Shown piece by piece: positions 15,974 through 24,533 of a DNA stretch of 64,000 nucleotides. The number at the start of each line of letters is the position of its first letter. The stretch's first letter is position 1. Source of the stretch: Citrobacter amalonaticus Y19. Lineage in GTDB: Bacteria > Pseudomonadota > Gammaproteobacteria > Enterobacterales > Enterobacteriaceae. Position numbers and translations under genes: made by a program. The stretch lies in assembly GCF_000981805.1 (NCBI RefSeq), contig NZ_CP011132.1, positions 2,418,001-2,482,000 on the forward strand. Reading direction: 5' to 3'. The notes under the pieces are model-generated. The model did not search any database. It was not told where the DNA came from and saw nothing but the letters and a program-made list of their open reading frames with translations.

Positions 15974-16962
15974 TCAGCCATCGATTTCTTGAAGGCTTTG
16001 CGACCGAGGATCAGCCCCATGCCGCCCGCGCGTTTGTTGATAACCGCGGTTCGCACTGCGTCGCTCAGATCGGTCTCTCCGCCCGCCGCGCCGCCGGAGT
16101 TAATCAACCCCGCGCGCCCCATATAGCAATTTGCTAGTTGGTAACGGACCAGATCGATCGGGTTCTCCGTGGTCAGTTTGCTGTAGACGCGATCGTCGGT
16201 ATAGCCATAGTTCACGGCTTTGTATCCGCCGTTATTTTCCGCCATTTTCTGTTTGACGATATCCGCGCCAATGGTTGCCGCCAGATGGTTTGCCTGCCCG
16301 GTTAAATCGGCGGAGACGTGGTAGTCGACGCCATCCTTTTTAAAGGCGGAGTTTCGCAGATAGGCCCACAGCACGGTGACCATACCCAGCTCATGCGCCC
16401 GTTCAAAGGCGGCGGAAATCTCTTCAATTTGCCGGCGTGACTCTTCTGAACCAAAGTAGATGGTTGCGCCTACGGCCACCGCCCCCAGATTGAACGCCTG
16501 CTCCACGCTGGCGTACAGCGTCTGGTCGAAGGTATTCGGATAGCTGAGCGTTTCGTTATGGTTAAGTTTCACCAGAAACGGAATGCGATGCGCGTAACGG
16601 CGCGATACGGAAGCCAGCACGCCATAGGTCGAAGCCACGCAGTTACATCCGGCTTCGATCGCCAGTTCGACAATGTTTTTCGGGTCGAAATAGAGCGGGT
16701 TGGCGGCAAACGAGGCACCAGCCGAGTGTTCCACACCCTGATCGACCGGTAAAATCGACAGATAACCCGTTTTCCCCAGACGCCCGGTGTTATACAACGT
16801 CTGCATGTTACGCAGTACCGCAGGCGGGCGATTGTTATCCACCATCACGCGGTCGACGTAGTCATGTCCGGGCAGATAGAGTTGGTCGGAGGGTATGGTC
16901 ATGCAACGATGCTGTAAGAGGCTGTCGGCGTCTTTGCCAAGCAACTGCGCAATATCAGTCAT
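15910..16962 (-). CDS. fbaB: Class I fructose-bisphosphate aldolase
   Basis: Cytoplasmic Schiff-base aldolase (DhnA family) that splits fructose 1,6-bisphosphate into dihydroxyacetone phosphate and glyceraldehyde 3-phosphate, mainly used in gluconeogenic growth. Its 350 residues match the E. coli FbaB length and sequence almost throughout (SILPVDQGVEHSAGASF, VKLNHNETLSYPNTFDQTLY, DIVKQKMAENNGGYKAVNYG). Start at MTDIAQLLGK with GGGAG upstream; the frame is open 34 codons further without similarity. The last 64 bases are duplicated at 3299-3362. The immediate downstream neighbour is the T6SS cargo array rather than a gat or other backbone gene. Confidence 0.97.
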   Translation of the reverse strand: MTDIAQLLGKDADSLLQHRCMTIPSDQLYLPGHDYVDRVMVDNNRPPAVLRNMQTLYNTGRLGKTGYLSILPVDQGVEHSAGASFAANPLYFDPKNIVELAIEAGCNCVASTYGVLASVSRRYAHRIPFLVKLNHNETLSYPNTFDQTLYASVEQAFNLGAVAVGATIYFGSEESRRQIEEISAAFERAHELGMVTVLWAYLRNSAFKKDGVDYHVSADLTGQANHLAATIGADIVKQKMAENNGGYKAVNYGYTDDRVYSKLTTENPIDLVRYQLANCYMGRAGLINSGGAAGGETDLSDAVRTAVINKRAGGMGLILGRKAFKKSMADGVKLINAVQDVYLDSKVTIA

Positions 16963-17212
16963 AGCTATGCTCCCGTAAGTTCCGAATGCGTCGGAATGTG
17001 AATTGTCCTGACCCGCGTTTTGCGGGCAGCCATAAGTCTGGTACTGACCGGCCATTTTTTCCATCTTTCGGGCATTTTTCAGCGTTATCCGCTGGCACGA
17101 TTCACTGACAAAAAAGTGTTAAGACGGTCAAGGTTTCGCCTCAAAGGTATTTAAAAGGTATTATTAAATGGTACTGTCATGACGTACCTTACCTGTCATG
17201 AAGGATTTAAAG

Positions 17213-18484
17213 ATGAAAACTACAGTGAAGCTGTCGTTCATGATGTTCGTTGAATGGTTTATCTGGGGAGCCTGGTTTGTTCCACTCTGGCTCTGGTTGA
17301 GTAAAAGTGGTTTTACCGCCGGTGAGATTGGCTGGTCTTATGCCTGTACCGCAATCGCCGCGATCCTGTCGCCGATCCTCGTGGGCTCGTTGACTGACCG
17401 ATTTTTCTCGGCGCAAAAGGTGCTGGCAGTACTGATGTTCGCCGGTGCGGTGCTGATGTATTTTGCCGCTCAGCAGACGACGTTCGGTGGATTCTTCCCG
17501 CTGCTGCTGGCCTACTCGCTGACCTATATGCCGACCATCGCGCTGACCAACAGCATCGCGTTTGCCAACGTGCCGGACGTGGAGCGCGACTTCCCGCGCA
17601 TCCGCGTGATGGGCACCATCGGCTGGATTGCCTCCGGTCTCGCCTGTGGATTCCTGCCGCAAATGCTGGGTTATAACGACATCTCGCCAACCAACATCCC
17701 GCTGCTGGTGACGGCTGCAAGCTCAGCGCTCCTGGGCGTGTTTGCCTTCTTCCTGCCGGATACGCCGCCGAAAAGCACCGGCAAGATGGACTTCAAGGTC
17801 ATGCTGGGTCTGGATGCGATTACCCTGCTGCGTGATAAAAACTTCCTCGTCTTTTTCTTCTGCTCGTTCCTGTTCGCGATGCCGCTGGCGTTCTATTACA
17901 TCTTCGCCAATGGATATCTGACGGAAGTGGGGATGAAAAATGCCACCGGCTGGATGACCCTCGGTCAGTTCTCCGAAATCTTCTTTATGCTGGCACTGCC
18001 CTTCTTTACCAAGCGCTTTGGTATTAAAAAGGTATTGTTACTTGGTCTTATCACTGCCGCGATCCGCTATGGCTTCTTTATCTATGGCAGCGCAGACGAA
18101 TACTTCACCTATGCCCTGCTGTTCCTCGGTATTTTGCTGCACGGCGTGAGCTATGACTTCTACTACGTGACGGCGTATATCTACGTCGATAAAAAAGCGC
18201 CGGTGCACATGCGTACCGCCGCACAAGGGTTGATTACACTCTGCTGTCAGGGATTCGGCAGCCTGCTGGGCTACCGTCTCGGTGGCGTAATGATGGAAAA
18301 AATGTTTGCCTATCCGGAACCGGTCAACGGTCTCACCTTCAACTGGGCAGGCATGTGGACATTCGGCGCAGTGATGATCGCCGTGATTGCCGTACTGTTT
18401 ATGATTTTCTTTCGCGAATCGGACAAAGAAATTACCGCTATTGAGGTTCGCGAGACTGCGTTGACACAAGGGGAAGTAAAATGA
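17213..18484 (+). CDS. yegT: Nucleoside/H+ symporter family transporter
   Basis: Inner-membrane carrier of about 423 residues in the NHS branch of the major facilitator superfamily (related to NupG and XapB), predicted to import a nucleoside with protons. The start MKTTVKLSFMMFVEWFIWGAWFVPLW and the whole length closely match E. coli YegT. Twelve hydrophobic segments are evident. The ATG at 17213 has AAGGA upstream; an in-frame ATG at 17198 is less like the family. First gene of yegTUV, overlapping yegU by ATGA. The partner genes suggest import and breakdown of a ribosylated compound. Confidence 0.95.
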   Translation: MKTTVKLSFMMFVEWFIWGAWFVPLWLWLSKSGFTAGEIGWSYACTAIAAILSPILVGSLTDRFFSAQKVLAVLMFAGAVLMYFAAQQTTFGGFFPLLLAYSLTYMPTIALTNSIAFANVPDVERDFPRIRVMGTIGWIASGLACGFLPQMLGYNDISPTNIPLLVTAASSALLGVFAFFLPDTPPKSTGKMDFKVMLGLDAITLLRDKNFLVFFFCSFLFAMPLAFYYIFANGYLTEVGMKNATGWMTLGQFSEIFFMLALPFFTKRFGIKKVLLLGLITAAIRYGFFIYGSADEYFTYALLFLGILLHGVSYDFYYVTAYIYVDKKAPVHMRTAAQGLITLCCQGFGSLLGYRLGGVMMEKMFAYPEPVNGLTFNWAGMWTFGAVMIAVIAVLFMIFFRESDKEITAIEVRETALTQGEVK

Positions 18485-19485
18485 AAGCAGAACGTATTCT
18501 CGGTGCTCTTTACGGGCAGGCGTTAGGGGATGCGATGGGTATGCCGTCAGAACTGTGGCCCAGAGCCCGCGTTAAAGCGCACTTTGGCTGGATTGACCGC
18601 TTTCTGCCGGGCCCGCAAGAGAACAATGCGGCCTGCTATTTTGGCCGCGCAGAATTTACCGACGATACGTCAATGGCGCTCTGTCTGGCGGATGCCCTGC
18701 TGGCGCGCGACGGCGAGATAGACCCGGACCTGATTGGCCGTAACATTCTCGACTGGGCGCTGCGCTTTGACGCCTTCAACAAAAACGTCCTCGGCCCGAC
18801 GTCGAAAATCGCCCTGAACGCCATTCGCGACGGGAAACCGGTGGCGGAACTGGAGAACAACGGCGTCACCAACGGTGCAGCCATGCGCGTGTCGCCGTTG
18901 GGATGCCTGCTGCCAGCGCGCGATCTGGATGCGTTTATCGACGATGTCGCGCTGGCCTCCAGCCCGACGCACAAATCGGATCTGGCTATCGCCGGTGCGG
19001 TCGTGGTGGCATGGGCGATTTCACGGGCGATCGAGGGCGAGTCCTGGGCGGCGATCGTTGACTCACTTCCCGCCATCGCGTTGCACGCGCAACAGAAGCG
19101 GATCACCACCTTTAGCGCGTCGCTCTGTGCACGTCTGGAGATGGCGCTAAAAATTGTGCGTAATGCAGACGGTGCCGAAGCGGCCAGCGAACAGCTGTAT
19201 CAGGTGATCGGTGCGGGAACCAGCACGATCGAATCGGTGGCCTGCGCCATTGCGATGGTCGAACTGGCGAAAACGGATCCCAATAGTTGCGCTATCCTGT
19301 GCGCGAATCTCGGTGGCGACACCGATACCATTGGAGCAATGGCGACGGCCATTTGCGGCGCGTTGCAGGGCGTCAGCGCCATTAATCCGGCATGGAAACA
19401 GGAGCTGGATACGGTCAATCAGCTCGATTTCAACCGCTATGCTACGGCGCTTGCACGTCTGCGCCAACGTCGGGAGGCGTCATGA
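18481..19485 (+). CDS. yegU: ADP-ribosylglycohydrolase family protein
   Basis: Cytoplasmic enzyme of 334 residues of the ADP-ribosyl-glycohydrolase (ARH/DraG-like) family, matching E. coli YegU. Metal-binding motifs are present: FTDDTSMALC near residue 60 and GGDTDTIGAMA near residue 280, which coordinate a pair of divalent ions in this family. It probably hydrolyses an N- or O-glycosidic bond of a ribosylated substrate; the physiological substrate is unknown. Its start overlaps the stop of yegT and its stop overlaps the start of yegV, both as ATGA, so the three are coupled. Confidence 0.93.
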   Translation: MKAERILGALYGQALGDAMGMPSELWPRARVKAHFGWIDRFLPGPQENNAACYFGRAEFTDDTSMALCLADALLARDGEIDPDLIGRNILDWALRFDAFNKNVLGPTSKIALNAIRDGKPVAELENNGVTNGAAMRVSPLGCLLPARDLDAFIDDVALASSPTHKSDLAIAGAVVVAWAISRAIEGESWAAIVDSLPAIALHAQQKRITTFSASLCARLEMALKIVRNADGAEAASEQLYQVIGAGTSTIESVACAIAMVELAKTDPNSCAILCANLGGDTDTIGAMATAICGALQGVSAINPAWKQELDTVNQLDFNRYATALARLRQRREAS

Positions 19486-20447
19486 ACGCATCACGTTTAG
19501 CCGACCTGCTGCCAGGTTTAACGACTCACCAGCCGGTCACGGTCATCGGCGCGGCGGTTATCGATGTCATTGCCGATGCGTATGCCCTTCCCTGGCGCGG
19601 CTGCGACATTGAACTGAAGCAGCAAGGCGTTAACGTTGGCGGTTGCGCACTGAACATCGCCGTCGCGCTGAAACGGCTGGGTATTGATGCCGGTAACGCC
19701 CTGCCGCTGGGCCAGGGCGTGTGGGCAGATATCATTCGTAACCGGATGGCGAAAGAAGGGTTACACAGCCTCATCGAGACCACAGAAGGTGACAACGGCT
19801 GGTGCCTGGCGCTGGTCGAGCCGGATGGCGAACGCACGTTCATGTCATTCAGCGGCGTTGAGAACCAGTGGAATGCCGACTGGCTGGCTCAGCTCACCGT
19901 CCCGCGTAATAGCCTGATTTATCTCTCGGGCTATCAGTTGGCCTCACCCTGCGGCGAACTGCTGGTGCAGTGGCTGGAAAGTCTGGATCAGATGATGCCG
20001 TTTATCGATTTTGGTCCGCGCATTGGCGATATCCCAGATGCGCTAATGGCGCGCATTCTGGCTTGTCGTCCGTTGGTGTCGCTCAATCGTCAGGAAGCTG
20101 AAATCGCGGCCCAACGATTTGGTCTGAGCCAGGATGTGGAAGTTCTGGGCGCGCAATGGGTGACGCGATTTGCGGCACCGTTGATCGTTCGCCATGACAA
20201 AGAGGGTGCCTGGTTTTTCAGCGCGCAATCCTCCGGATGTGTACCTGCCTTCCCGACAACGGTCGTTGATACGATTGGCGCGGGCGACAGTCACGCGGGG
20301 GGAATGCTGGCCGGGTTGGCGTCGGACTGGTCGCTGGCGGACGCGGTGCTGCTCGGCAACGCCGTGGCCTCCTGGGTGGTTGGACATCGCGGCGGTGACT
20401 GTGCGCCGTTTCGCGAGGAGTTACTCCTCGCACACAAAAACGTATAG
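19482..20447 (+). CDS. yegV: PfkB-family sugar/nucleoside kinase
   Basis: Cytoplasmic kinase of 321 residues, equal in length to E. coli YegV. PfkB signatures: VGGCALNIAVALKRLG near residue 50 and the catalytic DTIGAGDSHAGGMLAG near residue 265, with the Asp base in GAGD. It likely phosphorylates the sugar or nucleoside released by YegU after import by YegT. The ATG at 19482 was chosen from the ATGA overlap with yegU and the MNASRLADLLPGL beginning. Its last 27 bases overlap the 3' end of convergent yegW. Confidence 0.94.
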   Translation: MNASRLADLLPGLTTHQPVTVIGAAVIDVIADAYALPWRGCDIELKQQGVNVGGCALNIAVALKRLGIDAGNALPLGQGVWADIIRNRMAKEGLHSLIETTEGDNGWCLALVEPDGERTFMSFSGVENQWNADWLAQLTVPRNSLIYLSGYQLASPCGELLVQWLESLDQMMPFIDFGPRIGDIPDALMARILACRPLVSLNRQEAEIAAQRFGLSQDVEVLGAQWVTRFAAPLIVRHDKEGAWFFSAQSSGCVPAFPTTVVDTIGAGDSHAGGMLAGLASDWSLADAVLLGNAVASWVVGHRGGDCAPFREELLLAHKNV

Positions 20448-21167
20448 ATCGCTTCGACAGTAGCTGATGCTGTACTCGATGGGGCGCTGCTGTTGGTCAA
20501 GCGCCACTTGCTTTATCACCAGCACCGGCACTTTGCTGTCCATCTGGATATGCGACTGGAACTCGGCATCCGGCATCTTTGCGCTCACCCGCGAGCGGGT
20601 ACGCTGCGGGTGGATGTGCTGACTACGGAAATAGTCGTACAGCGAGATACCAATCTCATCGGCATCATGAATGAGATGCGCGGGCACCCACGACTCTTCG
20701 ATAGACACGGCATCTTCATCAACGTAGCGAATGCGCTTAAGCAGGAACACATCACTGCCGGCGGCAATCGCCAGCTGTTGCGCCACCTCTTCCGGACACT
20801 TCACAACTCGCTTGTTGACCCATAAGGTGTCCGGTTTTTTCCCCCGCAGGACAACCTGCTGAGAAAAACCGCGCGCCTCTTTCAGCGAATACTCAAAGAT
20901 ATTGTTGATCTGCGTACCATAGCCGCGCGCACGCGTCACCACGCCCTCTTCTTCCAGCGCCTGCATCGCTTTACGCACCGTGATGCGTGAGACGCCGGTC
21001 AACTGGCTGAGATCTCGCTCGCCGGGCAAAATATTGCCATGCTCAAGCACTCCACTACGCACAGCATTTTTTACCGTCTCGGCAAACTTAATATACAGCG
21101 GCGTATTATCCACCGCTGAAATACGTTCGTTCAGTTGCGCGATAAGTTGAGTATGCGCTTGTTCCAT
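20421..21167 (-). CDS. yegW: GntR/HutC-family transcriptional regulator
   Basis: DNA-binding regulator of 248 residues, as in E. coli YegW. The winged helix lies at residues about 15-80 (ILPGERDLSQLTGVSRITVRKAMQALEEEG), followed by a UTRA effector-binding domain (about 100-240; FLLKRIRYVD, YDYFRSQ, SYCRSDLYVFV). It probably responds to a sugar- or nucleoside-like ligand and may control the convergent yegTUV operon, but no operator was identified. Start taken at MEQAHTQLIAQL (21167) by family length; the frame extends six codons upstream. The 3' end overlaps yegV. Confidence 0.94.
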   Translation of the reverse strand: MEQAHTQLIAQLNERISAVDNTPLYIKFAETVKNAVRSGVLEHGNILPGERDLSQLTGVSRITVRKAMQALEEEGVVTRARGYGTQINNIFEYSLKEARGFSQQVVLRGKKPDTLWVNKRVVKCPEEVAQQLAIAAGSDVFLLKRIRYVDEDAVSIEESWVPAHLIHDADEIGISLYDYFRSQHIHPQRTRSRVSAKMPDAEFQSHIQMDSKVPVLVIKQVALDQQQRPIEYSISYCRSDLYVFVCEE

Positions 21168-21208
21168 GAGTCTTTTTCCTGACAACCAGTCTGCTGCCAG
21201 TATATACG

Positions 21209-22009
21209 CTACCAGTACGCGTGGAAATGATGAACAGGTCCAATACCGTGCCCGACCTCCAGCGTATCCGCCTGCGCCAGCGCTGCCGACAGCCAGACTT
21301 TCGCCTCCTGCACCGTCCCGGCCCAGTCAGCATGTCGAGGACGCAGCGCCGCCAGCGCCGCAGAGAGCGTGCAACCGGTGCCGTGCGTGTTTTTGGTCAT
21401 CACCCGCGGTGCGGTAAAGCGCTGCTCACCGGCAGCCGTAAACAGCCAGTCGGGGCTTTGCGCATCATCCAGATGACCACCTTTCATTAACACCGCGCCA
21501 CAGCCCATCGCCAACAGCGCCCGTCCCTGTTCCAGCATCTCCTTTTCCACACGCGCATGCGGACAATCCAGCAACGCCGCCGCTTCAGGCAGGTTAGGCG
21601 TAATCAGCGAAACCTGCGGCAGCAGTCGCTTGCGCAATGTCTCAACGGCGGAAGGCGACAGCAACGGATCGCCGCTTTTCGCCAGCATGACCGTGTCGAG
21701 CACTACATTCCGCACCTGATGGCGCTGCAACCGCTCCGCCACCGCCTCGATAATGTCGGTTTCCGCCAGCATGCCGATTTTGGTGGTATCAATGCGCACA
21801 TCGCTGAACACCGAATCGAGCTGCGCGGCGACAAAATCCGGTTCAATGCGATAGACCGACTGTACGCCACGCGTATTCTGCGCCACCAGCGCGGTAATCA
21901 CTGAACAGCCGTAGGCACCGAGCGCCGAAAAGGTTTTCAGATCGGCCTGAATGCCTGCGCCACCGCTGGGATCGGTGCCGGCAATGGTCAGGGCGTTAAT
22001 CCGCTTCAT
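21209..22009 (-). CDS. thiD: Hydroxymethylpyrimidine kinase / HMP-phosphate kinase
   Basis: Bifunctional ribokinase-fold enzyme that phosphorylates hydroxymethylpyrimidine and then HMP-phosphate to the diphosphate used in thiamine synthesis. 266 residues. Landmarks: NALTIAGTDPSGGAGIQADLKTF at the N-terminus and the anion-hole/catalytic NTHGTGCTLSAALAA near residue 210. The start at 22009 overlaps the thiM stop by ATGA and matches the family length; an upstream extension of 52 codons is the thiM 3' end read in another frame. It is transcribed with thiM from the TPP riboswitch leader. Confidence 0.96.
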   Translation of the reverse strand: MKRINALTIAGTDPSGGAGIQADLKTFSALGAYGCSVITALVAQNTRGVQSVYRIEPDFVAAQLDSVFSDVRIDTTKIGMLAETDIIEAVAERLQRHQVRNVVLDTVMLAKSGDPLLSPSAVETLRKRLLPQVSLITPNLPEAAALLDCPHARVEKEMLEQGRALLAMGCGAVLMKGGHLDDAQSPDWLFTAAGEQRFTAPRVMTKNTHGTGCTLSAALAALRPRHADWAGTVQEAKVWLSAALAQADTLEVGHGIGPVHHFHAYW

Positions 22010-22794
22010 GCTGCGACCTCCGTATCCAGGGTGTAGAGCGCGTCGAGAAACGCCGGAATGAAACTGCCGGGTCCGCGACAGGTTTTGCGGGCAATCTGCC
22101 CCGCCAGCTTCATCCATCCACAGGCAGAAGCGATATTTTCGATTCGGTTTCCAGGCAGCGCACAACTGGCAGCCACTACGGCGGAAAGCGCACAGCCGGT
22201 GCCTACGACCTTCGTCATCAACGGGTCGCCGCCGGTGACGCCCAGCGTGCGCTCGCCGTCCGTGACGTAGTCCACTTCACCAGTGACCACCACAATCGCG
22301 CCAGTCTGACGTGCCAGAATCTGCGCCGCCGGCAGGGCCGTTGCGACCGCATCGGTGGCATCCACACCGCGTCCCCCGGCGCTTTCACCGGCTAACGCCA
22401 GGATCTCAGAGGCATTACCGCGCACGGCGGCGGGTTTTATGGCAAGAAGCTCAAGGCAGAAACGACGACGATACTCGAGCGCGCCCACGGCAACGGGGTC
22501 CAGTGTCCAGGGGGTTTTTGCGCTGTTCGCCTGCTCAACCGCCGCTCGCATTGCCCGCGCGCGCGACTGCGTCAGCGTACCCACGTTAATCAGCAAGGCG
22601 CTGGCAATGGCGGCAAACTGGCGAGCCTCTTCCGGCTCGATCACCATCGCAGGAGAAGCGCCCAGCGCCAGTAGCGTATTGGCGGTAAAACTCTGCACGA
22701 CGTCATTGGTCATACAGTGGGTTAACGGAGAAAGGGTGCGAAATTGTTTTAAGGTACAAACCGCGTGTTCGCGGCTGTGCAGGTCAGGCTGCAT
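22006..22794 (-). CDS. thiM: Hydroxyethylthiazole kinase
   Basis: Salvage enzyme of 262 residues that phosphorylates 4-methyl-5-(2-hydroxyethyl)thiazole. Family motifs: PLTHCMTNDVVQSFTANTLLALGASPAM near the N-terminus and KVVGTGCALSAVVAA near residue 195 (catalytic Cys region). The ATG at 22794 (MQPDLHSRE) fits E. coli ThiM; an earlier Met 11 codons upstream would lie at the riboswitch edge. First gene of thiMD, controlled by the TPP riboswitch immediately upstream. Confidence 0.95.
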   Translation of the reverse strand: MQPDLHSREHAVCTLKQFRTLSPLTHCMTNDVVQSFTANTLLALGASPAMVIEPEEARQFAAIASALLINVGTLTQSRARAMRAAVEQANSAKTPWTLDPVAVGALEYRRRFCLELLAIKPAAVRGNASEILALAGESAGGRGVDATDAVATALPAAQILARQTGAIVVVTGEVDYVTDGERTLGVTGGDPLMTKVVGTGCALSAVVAASCALPGNRIENIASACGWMKLAGQIARKTCRGPGSFIPAFLDALYTLDTEVAA

Positions 22795-22837
22795 GATTAC
22801 GCTCCTGCCCGCGCGAAGAAGGGACACGAGCAGTGTC

Positions 22838-22916
22838 TGACTTCCCTACGCTGGCATTATCCAGATCAGGTGGTACGGGTATTTCTCAGCCCTTCGTGAA
22901 AAGGGGCACCCCGAGT
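22838..22916 (-). ncRNA. TPP riboswitch (THI element) upstream of thiM
   Basis: On the minus strand the leader carries the conserved THI-box blocks in order: GGGGTGCC, then GGGCTGAGA, then ACCCG...ACCTGATCTGGATAATGCCAGCGTAGGGA. These form the pyrimidine- and pyrophosphate-sensing helices of the TPP aptamer. In enterobacterial thiM the aptamer mainly masks the ribosome binding site; the short distance to the ATG at 22794 fits that mode. The stretch 22917-23093 beyond it shows no gene. Confidence 0.95.
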
Positions 22917-23093
22917 CATTTGAATCAAAATCAAAAACTTGCGATTAATGCTCCACATTAATCCCTGATCAGGATCATGCCAGCGGGAAGCCAAAGACAC
23001 AACCCCCTAGAATCGACCTTTTTGATTGAAAAATAGCCATGTGTCCCAGCTTGTATCCCAAAGGCACCTATTTATGGGGATCTCTGGGTATTC

Positions 23094-23547
23094 CTGAACC
23101 AGACAGCGGCCCGCATAAGTGACACCTTCTCGCTACGTTTTGTTGATTTTCAAAACCTGGATGGGAACATGTTGCACCTGAAGGAAAAGAAAACCGGAAA
23201 GACACGCACTATATTATTGACTGCCAGAGCGCTGGAAATCGTTGCAGAACGTCAGGCGGCAAATTCTGGTCATGAATATCTGTTTCAGGTTGAAAGCAAC
23301 CGTGCAAAGGGAAAGCCGATCAGTCGGGTGACGGTCTCAACCAAATTTAAGGAAGCGGGTGATCGTCTGGGGCTGCATGTCGCGGCACATACACCACGTA
23401 AAAACCTGGGATATCGCTCTGAAGCGTGGTGTGTCATTGCCCACACTCACAAAGTTATACGGTCATTCAAGTCAGTCAATCACGCTGGCCTATGTGGGGA
23501 TCATGGAAAGCGATATTCAGGACGTATTCACGGGGATCGATTACTGA
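23094..23547 (+). pseudogene. Phage-type tyrosine recombinase remnant, frameshifted
   Basis: C-terminal catalytic part of a phage integrase. The first segment has ARISDTFSLRFVDFQ (box I Arg), followed by KEKKTGKTRTILLTARAL. After AAHTPRK near 23400 the reading frame shifts, and the rest, RGVSLPTLTKLYGHSSQSITLAYVGI (box II with the GHSS His), is in the next frame and ends at 23547. The N-terminal arm- and core-binding domains are absent. It lies just downstream of the thiM leader, at the edge of an accessory patch, and probably marks a former integrated element. Confidence 0.85.
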
Positions 23548-23601
23548 AGCTCGTTAACGAGTTTGGTTTACCAAATCACGTAGTAACCTAGCAAGGAGAA
23601 G

Positions 23602-24051
23602 CTACTTCGAAAAAGTTGGAATGATTTCTAAAACTACGGTTTGAGTATCTTTTATTTTTACTTCAAGCTCTCTTGCTTCCCTAATAGCTGATGCTGCAAT
23701 ACCTTCGCCCGAAACAATATTAGTAGCAAAATAATTATCTGAAAAACATAGAGTTCCTGATTTAAAAGGCGCTAAAGATTTCAAAAAATAAAAATCAGAA
23801 GTCGTCAGAATGTTAATAGCACTATCCCCTTTCCAGAGTTCTATTTTGATTTGCGCACGAGCAAAATTGCGGAAAGTGTTGTTAGCTACCTTCACCATTA
23901 AAGGATGTGATAGCGGGCAAATATTCTTCTCTTCTGGTTCATGGGAAGCAGTAGCACTTACCTGAATCCCATAACACCAGTAAAGAATAATCATACCAGT
24001 CACTAAGATCGCAAATAGCCCCACTATATGACGAGGTTTGAATCTCATCAT
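23602..24051 (-). CDS. Hypothetical membrane-anchored protein
   Basis: Protein of about 149 residues with a basic N-terminus and one hydrophobic segment (IVGLFAILVTGMIILYWCYG, residues 9-28), followed by a soluble part with two cysteines that would face the periplasm. I recognise no family. Two adjacent Met codons start it; the first overlaps the stop of the upstream gene (ATGATGA), indicating coupling with the gene at 24048-24308. AT-rich compared with the backbone and part of the accessory patch between thiM and rcnB. Confidence 0.55.
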   Translation of the reverse strand: MMRFKPRHIVGLFAILVTGMIILYWCYGIQVSATASHEPEEKNICPLSHPLMVKVANNTFRNFARAQIKIELWKGDSAINILTTSDFYFLKSLAPFKSGTLCFSDNYFATNIVSGEGIAASAIREARELEVKIKDTQTVVLEIIPTFSK

Positions 24052-24308
24052 GTGTTAGCTACCGCGTAAAGCACATCAACAAGTTTCACCGCATCCACAT
24101 CATTCCAGACCCAATAAGACGGTAACTGATGATAGTTGTCACCATCAGGCTTACCTAAAACGCCTTGTACTATTGCCTGATGATCCTGAGAGGCAGTTAC
24201 GCGAACACTGTTTGCCATTTGTATAAAGTAGGTCAACCCCTTCAGATCATCACGTTCTATCTTCTTCTTATGTCGGTCTACGTTCTGAGATGTAACAGTG
24301 ATACGCAT
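24048..24308 (-). CDS. Hypothetical protein of 86 residues
   Basis: Short, probably cytoplasmic protein beginning MRITVTSQNVDRHKKKIERDD, with no membrane segment and no motif I recognise. It sits 13 bases downstream of the truncated gene at 24322 and overlaps the next gene by four bases, so the three look like one minus-strand operon that lost its 5' end to the IS5 insertion. Whether it is still transcribed is unclear; a promoter inside or beyond the IS would be needed. Confidence 0.5.
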   Translation of the reverse strand: MRITVTSQNVDRHKKKIERDDLKGLTYFIQMANSVRVTASQDHQAIVQGVLGKPDGDNYHQLPSYWVWNDVDAVKLVDVLYAVANT

Positions 24309-24321
24309 GTTTTTTTACCCC

Positions 24322-24533
24322 TTAATGTTGTGTAATAAAGTTTAAGAACATGTCACCTAAATCAGAGGTTCTTCTTTCTGTCAATCCCTGTCGGGACATT
24401 GTCCCGCTAAGAGAATCGCTGCTGACCAAGCCGTGATCATAAAGCTCCTTCCAAATTTGTCTTACTAGAGGCTCCTGTTGACGCAAGTTAGGATAAGCAT
24501 CAAATAATACAGTACTTAACCCTCCCATACTTA
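24322..24533 (-). pseudogene. 3' fragment of an unknown gene cut by IS5
   Basis: About 70 codons (GGLSTVLFDAYPNLRQQEP ... DLGDMFLNFITQH) remain of an unidentified gene whose upstream part ends exactly at the IS5 end. The frame runs into the IS inverted repeat, where the apparent first residues (MFAPS) are IS-encoded. An internal ATG at 24528 could start a small product but is more likely an internal codon. No family recognised. Confidence 0.6.
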
